The position numbers were made by a program, and so were the translations under genes. The notes under the pieces are model-generated. The model did not search any database. It was not told the origin of the DNA and worked only from the letters and a program-made list of their open reading frames with translations. This document shows positions 58,922 to 64,000 of a DNA stretch of 64,000 nt, piece after piece (positions within the stretch are counted from its first letter, which is position 1; the number at the start of each line of letters is the position of its first letter). Source of the stretch: Candidatus Cryosericum terrychapinii. Its GTDB lineage: Bacteria; Caldisericota; Caldisericia; Cryosericales; Cryosericaceae. The stretch lies in NCBI RefSeq assembly GCF_003570925.1, contig NZ_QXIS01000033.1:90612-154611 (forward strand). Direction: 5' to 3'.

Positions 58922-60133
58922 ATGGAAGACACGCAGCGCATATTCCAGGGGTTTGAACCGTCGAGCCTGGATGAGTTCGTGGGTCAGGTTGCGGTTGCAG
59001 GGCCTGGTACACCGCTTCGGAAATTCGTCAGTGATCGCGTACCGTTCAGTGCGATCATCTGGGGTCCTCCGGGGTGTGGGAAAACGACGTTTGCGCGGCT
59101 GGTGGCTGCACAGTTGGGCGAGGTGATGGAGTACGTGACTGCCGTCTCGGCGGGCGTACCTGAGTTGCGTCAGATTGTGGCTCGCCATGCAGGGCGTCCC
59201 TTCGTTCTGGTCGTAGACGAAGTTCACCGGTTCAATCGGGTTCAGCAGGACTTCCTTCTGCCCATGCTGGAAAACCGACTGATGACATTTGTCGGCCTTA
59301 CGACGGAGAGTCCCTACGCTACATTGTCGCCTGCTTTGCGCTCGAGGATCTTCATGTTGCGATTTGGACCACTGACCACGGCCGAGATCACCCACGTTCT
59401 CACTCAGGGATGTGAGAAAGCAGGCATGCAGGTGAGTGCGACCGTGTTAAGTCGCGTGGCGGCCTTCAGTTCGGGGGACGCGCGCGTCGCCATCAATGCT
59501 CTGGTATGGTTGTACCAGTCGGGGAGCCTCGTAGACGGAGCAGATCTGAATGAGTTGCTGAAAGAGGTTCCAGTAGCCAAGAACTTCGAGCAGGAACACT
59601 ATGACCTCGCCTCTGCATTCATCAAGTCGATGCGTGGTTCTGATCCGGATGCTGCGCTGTACTACATGGCGCGCATGATCGACGCAGGAGACGACCCTCT
59701 CTTCGTGGCTCGGCGCATGATCATCTTCGCGGCAGAGGACGTCGGCCTGGCGAATCCGTTTGCCGTTGTGATGGCGACGGCGGCGTATGATGCCGTGCAC
59801 GCGGTGGGGTTGCCTGAAGCAATGCTGAATCTGACAGAGGCTGTTATCTACCTTGCGGGGAGCCGCAAGAACAATTCGGTACTGGGTGCCATGCGTCGTG
59901 CGCGGGACCTTGCACAGCAGACGAAAAACGTTGATACGCCAATTCAACTCAAGAACAGTCGTACAGGCCAGGCATTGTACAGATATCCACACAATTTTCC
60001 GGGCAACTGGGTGGATCAGGAGTACTTTCCTGACGAGGTGCATGATCGGGCCATCTATCTGCCCACCGGAGCCGGGTACGAGCGTGTGATCGTCGGGTAC
60101 TTGAAATTGCTTCGTGCGAAAAAGCCGGAATAG
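58922..60133 (+). CDS. rarA: Replication-associated recombination protein RarA (MgsA)
   Basis: A 403-residue AAA+ ATPase acting at stalled replication forks. P-S-S-L-D-E-F-V-G-Q (~15) opens the AAA domain; Walker A is GPPGCGKTTFA (~46-56), Walker B LVVDEVHRFNRVQQDF (~96-111), sensor 1 LTTESPYATLSPALRSR with the arginine finger, then the clamp-loader-like C-terminal helical region (DPLFVARRMIIFAAEDVGLA and N-F-P-G-N-W-V-D-Q-E-Y) characteristic of RarA. Length is normal. The editing-protein gene follows after 17 nt, probably in one transcript. Confidence 0.95.
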   Translation: MEDTQRIFQGFEPSSLDEFVGQVAVAGPGTPLRKFVSDRVPFSAIIWGPPGCGKTTFARLVAAQLGEVMEYVTAVSAGVPELRQIVARHAGRPFVLVVDEVHRFNRVQQDFLLPMLENRLMTFVGLTTESPYATLSPALRSRIFMLRFGPLTTAEITHVLTQGCEKAGMQVSATVLSRVAAFSSGDARVAINALVWLYQSGSLVDGADLNELLKEVPVAKNFEQEHYDLASAFIKSMRGSDPDAALYYMARMIDAGDDPLFVARRMIIFAAEDVGLANPFAVVMATAAYDAVHAVGLPEAMLNLTEAVIYLAGSRKNNSVLGAMRRARDLAQQTKNVDTPIQLKNSRTGQALYRYPHNFPGNWVDQEYFPDEVHDRAIYLPTGAGYERVIVGYLKLLRAKKPE

Positions 60134-60150
60134 GCACAGAGGAGTCCGAT

Positions 60151-61332
60151 ATGCAGAAAGGATACTGGGAGGATGGCAGCAAGCTTCAATTTGACGGAAT
60201 CGTGACGGCAACCGCGGAGACGGAGCATGGCATTGTCGTCCGATTCGAAAAAACGTACTTCTATCCTGAATGTGGTGGCCAGCTCGCGGATGGAGGAACG
60301 GTCTGTGGTACGACCATCCTGGACGCGCAGCAGGATGATGTGGGCCCATATGTCCTCCTGCCTCCAGGATCCTCTGTGGACGTCGGTCAGCAACTGTTCT
60401 GTGTCGTCGACGCTGAGAGACGTGGCCGGCATACACAACTGCATTCCGCGCAGCACATTCTGAGCAGGTTGCTTGATGACAAGGGCATCCGGACGCTGTC
60501 CTTTCACATGACCGAAGAGGAAGCCAGCATCGAGATCGAGGCCACAGCAATCAGCGATAGCGTCCTGATGGAGGTCGAAGACGCCGTAGAACGTGCCATC
60601 TGGCGATGTCTTCCCGTCGAAACGTTGTTCGTCGAAGCGGCCGACATCGCTGCCTACGACGTGCGCAAGATGCCAGAGCTTGCAGGTGGACCGCTTCGCC
60701 TTGTCCGAATCGGGGATCTGGACACGAATCCGTGTGGCGGGACCCACGTTGCGTCGACCGGCGAGATCGGTGCGTTTGCCATCGTACGAACGGACAGAGT
60801 GCGTGGCAACACTCGCCTCTACTTTGTTGCAGGGCGAACAGCGACGGCCTGCTACCGGCGAAACGAAGCTGTGCTTCGGGAGATCGAACAGCAGCTGACA
60901 TGTGGACTTGACGATATCTCGACTTCGGTTGCGAGGTTGCAGCAGCGCGACCATGACGCGGCCAGGCAGGTCAAAGGTCTGCTGGTTATGGCTGCGGACG
61001 AGGTTGCTCACCAGGCTCTGGGCGAAATCGCCTCACATGGTGTTGCCGTGATGGTTCTCGACGGGGTCCCTGCCGAACTCGCTCGCATGGTGACAGCCAA
61101 GTTGACTTCGGCCCCTGGTCCACTGTGCGTCCTCATCTACCCCGGCGGCGGCACTGACGGGCAGTTCGTCTGCTCGGTGCCAACCGGAAGCGAGGCTTTG
61201 CTGGCGACCTTCGGTACGCGGATGAAGGAGTTCTTCGGCGCCAGATTGGGCGGTGCGGGAAGAGTCGTTCAGGGAAAGGTCGACACACATATAACTGTGG
61301 ATCAACTGAAGCCTCTTCTGATGGCAAAATAA
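60151..61332 (+). CDS. AlaX-type alanyl-tRNA editing hydrolase with DHHA1 domain
   Basis: A 393-residue free-standing relative of the editing part of alanyl-tRNA synthetase. N-terminal beta-barrel with F-Y-P-E-C-G-G-Q-L-A-D-G-G, then zinc motif H-T-Q-L-H-S-A-Q-H-I-L (~91-101) and C-G-G-T-H (~196), which hydrolyses Ser- or Gly-tRNA-Ala. Residues ~260-393 form a DHHA1 domain ending G-A-R-L-G-G-A-G-R-V-V-Q-G-K, so it is the long AlaX-L form. AGAGGAG lies upstream of the ATG. With dtd elsewhere in the window the cell has two tRNA-Ala proofreading factors. Confidence 0.92.
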   Translation: MQKGYWEDGSKLQFDGIVTATAETEHGIVVRFEKTYFYPECGGQLADGGTVCGTTILDAQQDDVGPYVLLPPGSSVDVGQQLFCVVDAERRGRHTQLHSAQHILSRLLDDKGIRTLSFHMTEEEASIEIEATAISDSVLMEVEDAVERAIWRCLPVETLFVEAADIAAYDVRKMPELAGGPLRLVRIGDLDTNPCGGTHVASTGEIGAFAIVRTDRVRGNTRLYFVAGRTATACYRRNEAVLREIEQQLTCGLDDISTSVARLQQRDHDAARQVKGLLVMAADEVAHQALGEIASHGVAVMVLDGVPAELARMVTAKLTSAPGPLCVLIYPGGGTDGQFVCSVPTGSEALLATFGTRMKEFFGARLGGAGRVVQGKVDTHITVDQLKPLLMAK

Positions 61333-61407
61333 GCATTGCCGGCGAGCAAACGGTAGTTTGTTGATTGCATCGGCGTTCCAACTACACTGGTGACGGAGGT
61401 GGTTTTC

Positions 61408-61503
61408 ATGAAGATGTGGCGTTGCACTGTTTGTGGGCTTCTGTACGAGGGGGGAGAGCCCACCTTCGGCAGTTCTCAGTCGCGGAGGTCAGAGTGCACG
61501 TGA
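61408..61503 (+). CDS. Rubredoxin-like stub, 31 codons
   Basis: A very short frame reading MKMWRCTVCGLLYEGGEPTF and ending ...SECT. W-R-C-T-V-C-G-x-x-Y-E-G-x-E-P is the first half of a rubrerythrin-type rubredoxin domain (first C-x2-C knuckle). The second C-P-x-C-G knuckle is missing from this frame and I do not find it in the others. GGAGG is 8 nt before the ATG, and TTGATT-16 nt-TACACT lies upstream, so it is likely expressed. It may be a truncated rubredoxin or a one-knuckle zinc peptide. Confidence 0.45.
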   Translation: MKMWRCTVCGLLYEGGEPTFGSSQSRRSECT

Positions 61504-61627
61504 ACAAGAACAAGTGGGGATGACGAAGCCTGTCCCGGTGCCGAGGTACTGCCTGGATATGGCTGGTGAACACTACACTCCCGGACCGGTCGAGTAGCCG
61601 GCGGGTCACTTCGAAAAGGAGAGGGAT

Positions 61628-62479
61628 ATGGGATCCATCATGGAAGCATCGCTATTCACGCGTAAGATCGAAGCTGAGATCACCAAGGAGGTCGAACGCC
61701 TGAAGTCAGAAGGACACAACCCCTCACTGAGCGTGATTGTGGTTGGCAACAGCCCGTCGACAATGGTCTACTTCAAGAACATGTCACACAAGGGCGTGGA
61801 ACTCGGGTTCTATGTTGAGCTCCGGAAGATCGATGAGTCAATCGGAGCTGGCGAGGTACTTGAGCTCATCCACAAACTGAACGACTCGAAGGACGTCGAC
61901 GGTATCCTAGTCGGGCTTCCCTTGCCAAAGGAATATGATGTAGATTCGGTTTTGCACGCTATCAGTCCCAACAAGGATGTCGATGCTTTCCACCCCTTCA
62001 ATATGGGGCAGTTGATGATTGGCAAGCCTCACTTTGTCCCGGCTACCGCAAGATCGATCATCTCCCTCCTGGAAAACTATGGCGTTCGCATCCAGGGCAA
62101 GAACGCGGTCGTTGTGGGTCGCAGCAACATTGTGGGCAAGCCAGTTGCCTCCCTGCTGCTTCAGCGTGACGCTACTGTTACAGTATGCCACTCCAAGACC
62201 GTCGACCTTGCCAAGTACACGCGTGAGGCAGATATCTTGATCGTCTCAATGGGGAGACCCAGAGCGATTACGGCTGACTACGTCAAAGAAGGCGCTGTCG
62301 TCATCGACGTGGGCATCAATGACGTCAATGGGAAAATCGTAGGTGATGTCGATTTCGAGGGCGTTCGCCCAAAGGCATCGCTGATCACACCAGTGCCTGG
62401 TGGAGTCGGTGTATTGACGACCCTTATGCTGTTCGACAATGTCCTGAAGGCGGCTCGGTTCAACAGCGACAAGCACTGA
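61628..62479 (+). CDS. folD: Bifunctional methylenetetrahydrofolate dehydrogenase/cyclohydrolase
   Basis: A 283-residue FolD, catalysing oxidation of methylene-THF to methenyl-THF with NADP and its hydrolysis to formyl-THF. Signatures: V-V-G-N-S-P-S-T-M-V-Y-F-K-N-M-S-H-K with the catalytic Tyr/Lys pair, GILVGLPLPKEYD (usual Q-L-P-L-P replaced by G-L-P-L-P), NKDVDAFHPFNMGQL, V-V-G-R-S-N-I-V-G-K-P-V (nucleotide loop) and TPVPGGVGVLTTLML. Start at 61628 has AGGAGAGG upstream. Met5 could be an alternative start. Monocistronic, convergent with birA. Confidence 0.95.
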   Translation: MGSIMEASLFTRKIEAEITKEVERLKSEGHNPSLSVIVVGNSPSTMVYFKNMSHKGVELGFYVELRKIDESIGAGEVLELIHKLNDSKDVDGILVGLPLPKEYDVDSVLHAISPNKDVDAFHPFNMGQLMIGKPHFVPATARSIISLLENYGVRIQGKNAVVVGRSNIVGKPVASLLLQRDATVTVCHSKTVDLAKYTREADILIVSMGRPRAITADYVKEGAVVIDVGINDVNGKIVGDVDFEGVRPKASLITPVPGGVGVLTTLMLFDNVLKAARFNSDKH

Positions 62480-62494
62480 CTCGGCGAGAGCTGA

Positions 62495-63208
62495 CTACCA
62501 GTCGTAGATGCTTCCGGCGTCCACCTCCGTGAGCGACCCGTCAGGGTTCTTGAGAAGGAGGGCGCCGGCTCTTGACAGCCCAGCCACCCGGCCCGACTCG
62601 CGCTGATCGTTGAATTCCACCGTGACGAGTTCGTCCCGCAAGGCGAGATTGGCGTCCATCCAGGGACTGAAGGTGTCAAAGCCACGCAGAATGAGTGTAT
62701 TTATGTCCAGTTCCACCATGTTCAGGACGCTTGCACAGAGGTGCTGCAAGTCGATGCTATGCCCCAGTTCTTCTCTCAGCGAAGCCGCGCGCGGCAACTG
62801 GTCCGGGAGTACGACATTGTTGACGTTGATGCCGATGCCCACCAGCAGGGTTGTCGTTTCAGACTGAACGAGCGTCTCACCAAGGATTCCGCAAACCTTG
62901 CGATGTTTGACCAGCAGGTCATTGGGCCATTTCAGAAGTGTGTGAACGCCGGTTTCGGTCAACACGACGCTTGCCACGGCGTGAGCTGCCGCCATTGCGG
63001 ACTGACGTACGGTCTCCGCCGACGGTACGGCTAGGGCCAGCGTGAGCCACAGACCTCCTGGTGGTGAATCCCAGCTCTTGCCACGTCGCCCTCTTCCCTT
63101 CGACTGTGTCTCGGCAATGACGGCGAATGGAAGCAAACGACCATCCAGTGCGATCTGGCGCGCAGTGTCCTGCGTCGACACTATGTTCACGTAGGTGAGG
63201 AGTTCCAT
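62495..63208 (-). CDS. birA: Biotin-[acetyl-CoA carboxylase] ligase (short form)
   Basis: A 237-residue biotin protein ligase without the N-terminal repressor HTH domain, so it cannot act as BirA-type repressor. STQDTARQ near residue 12, ETQSKGRGRRGKSWDSPPGG (~34-53; biotin/AMP loop), KWPNDLLVKHRKVCGILGET (~93-112) and GIGINVNN (~124-131) are the class hallmarks; a C-terminal SH3-like domain follows with EVDAGSIYDW at the end. It overlaps the upstream gene by 22 bases. It biotinylates carboxyl-carrier proteins. Confidence 0.94.
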   Translation of the reverse strand: MELLTYVNIVSTQDTARQIALDGRLLPFAVIAETQSKGRGRRGKSWDSPPGGLWLTLALAVPSAETVRQSAMAAAHAVASVVLTETGVHTLLKWPNDLLVKHRKVCGILGETLVQSETTTLLVGIGINVNNVVLPDQLPRAASLREELGHSIDLQHLCASVLNMVELDINTLILRGFDTFSPWMDANLALRDELVTVEFNDQRESGRVAGLSRAGALLLKNPDGSLTEVDAGSIYDW

Positions 63209-64000
63209 GGATCCTCGCGGATGGCGTCCAGGAGTTCACCGACGTGGCGGGGCGCGTCCGTGATGAAGACGCTTGCTCCACGGTCGACGAGACGGGTCAA
63301 CACGCTTGCTCTCGTGCTCATGGAAAGCATGGCGATGTCTTGTTGTCGCACAAGGACGGCATCCAGCCGAGGAAGACCGACTAGAACCAGGGGTCCGGAG
63401 ACTGTGTCGGAGGGACCGTGGTGAAGCATGGCTGTTATGAACAGCCTTTCAGCGCCAACACCAGCCGACACGAGTTCCTCAATGAAATCTGCTGCCCCTT
63501 CGTCGGTGCACATAGCCAGGACCGGTCCATCGTTGCTGGGCGGCCCGCAGCCTTGTTGAGCAATGACGGGCATTCCAGGTGCCAGCGTGATAGGCTGGCT
63601 ATTCGGGACCCACGCTGCAACGGGGCACGCAGCAGTGCCGACAAGTCGTTGGGCCACGTCCTGTACCATGGAGATGTTGGAACCCATGACCACGAGAAAG
63701 TCCGATCGCTGCTCGAGGAGATTCCACGCGAGAGCAACGGCGTTAGCCGCGTGATCGTGGACCCCCGGCGGTTGCAGGTCGCAGTCGACCAGGCCTCCGA
63801 TAGCTACGTCGCCACGTGGGCCAAACCAGCTCCTGGCGGGGTGGGCTGCTGCAAGTCCTGCAAGCAGCTTCAGCTGGTTCGCAAGGTCTGACAGCTCGAA
63901 CGGCTGCTGTTTCAGGATGTCGGCAAGTCGAGCGTACTGGGAGAGTGTTCCCATCACAATGCAGTCCACGCGTCCTGCTTCCATGCGCAGAGCCCCGGAT
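63187..64000 (-). CDS. Unidentified protein, N-terminus possibly beyond the window
   Basis: At least 265 residues; the first Met in the window is at 63984 but the frame is open to the window edge and no ribosome site can be judged, so it may be partial. Visible features: LAAAHPARSWFGPRGDVAIG, an alpha/beta pattern with several hydrophobic strands (FLVVMGSNISMV, PLVLVGLPRLDAVLV), and a cysteine-containing stretch VIAQQGCGPPSNDGPVLAMC. No family recognised; the strands suggest a Rossmann-like or phosphosugar-isomerase-like fold, unproven. It overlaps birA by 22 bases and would be co-expressed with it. Confidence 0.55.
   Translation of the reverse strand, partial: SGALRMEAGRVDCIVMGTLSQYARLADILKQQPFELSDLANQLKLLAGLAAAHPARSWFGPRGDVAIGGLVDCDLQPPGVHDHAANAVALAWNLLEQRSDFLVVMGSNISMVQDVAQRLVGTAACPVAAWVPNSQPITLAPGMPVIAQQGCGPPSNDGPVLAMCTDEGAADFIEELVSAGVGAERLFITAMLHHGPSDTVSGPLVLVGLPRLDAVLVRQQDIAMLSMSTRASVLTRLVDRGASVFITDAPRHVGELLDAIREDPWNSSPT

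Overview
The window is bacterial, moderately GC-rich, and reads as two parts: an accessory block (about 1-16,383) and a dense core chromosome (16,383-64,000). The core has short intergenic gaps, many ATGA start/stop overlaps, strong GGAGG ribosome sites and class A-like promoters. A tungsten/molybdenum aldehyde:ferredoxin oxidoreductase with its poly-ferredoxin, RNase J, a heliorhodopsin, ECF sigma/DUF4349 genes and type I glutamine synthetase suggest an anaerobic or microaerophilic, probably monoderm lineage (clostridia-like or a deep phylum such as Caldisericota). I cannot place it more precisely from sequence alone.

Accessory block. At the left edge is a frameshifted tail of an IS1595/ISXO2-type transposase, then a proteasome-like Ntn-hydrolase with a tiny partner gene, an EVE-domain protein, a WG-repeat fragment and a frameshifted conserved gene. 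From 4,959 a promoter, an attenuator-like terminator and a run of perfect hairpins lead into an operon of five small unrecognised genes (5,327-7,563). On the other strand (7,719-10,369) lies a tandem array of six paralogous membrane-protein units, two of them fused into one reading frame that still carries the old ribosome site of the second unit. A likely replication origin follows (inverted repeat, perfect DnaA box, direct repeats, six 15-bp iterons), then a helix-turn-helix initiator-like gene, a DnaB-type helicase, a small HTH protein and a large serine recombinase whose last codons lie inside a tRNA-Ala gene. This is best read as an integrated plasmid or integrative element whose right end is the tRNA-Ala 3' end; the left end is outside the window or not recognised.

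Core, 16.5-36.8 kb. dtd, a class III aminotransferase, a glycerophosphodiesterase coupled to a cytosine-deaminase-like amidohydrolase, an isochorismatase-family hydrolase, a collapsed amidohydrolase remnant, a divergent PlsY, MntP, a nucleoside phosphorylase, a MoaD/ThiS protein paired with glutamine synthetase, 8-oxoguanine deaminase, ferredoxin/AOR, heliorhodopsin, tRNA-Leu, an ECF sigma/membrane partner/DUF4349 lipoprotein set, and glmM-glmS with tRNA-Arg. Nucleobase deamination, ammonia assimilation and transamination recur, suggesting a nitrogen-salvage neighbourhood.

Core, 37-64 kb. An AT-rich VanW-like gene beside tRNA-Arg, then an operon joining an old-yellow-enzyme-type reductase to both aconitase X subunits (a possible dehydrate-then-reduce pathway), topoisomerase III-like enzyme, HD hydrolase, a PLP aminotransferase behind a palindromic operator, PD-(D/E)XK nuclease-coaE-polA, comEC-comEA, an L,D-transpeptidase, tRNA-Leu, RNase J, lgt, a DUF59 protein, rarA, an AlaX-type editing protein, a 31-codon rubredoxin-like stub, folD, birA and a partial unknown gene. 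Several core genes (glmM, polA, rarA, RNase J, probably the ECF sigma) have a -10 box only 6-7 nt before the start codon and no ribosome site, which points to leaderless transcripts.
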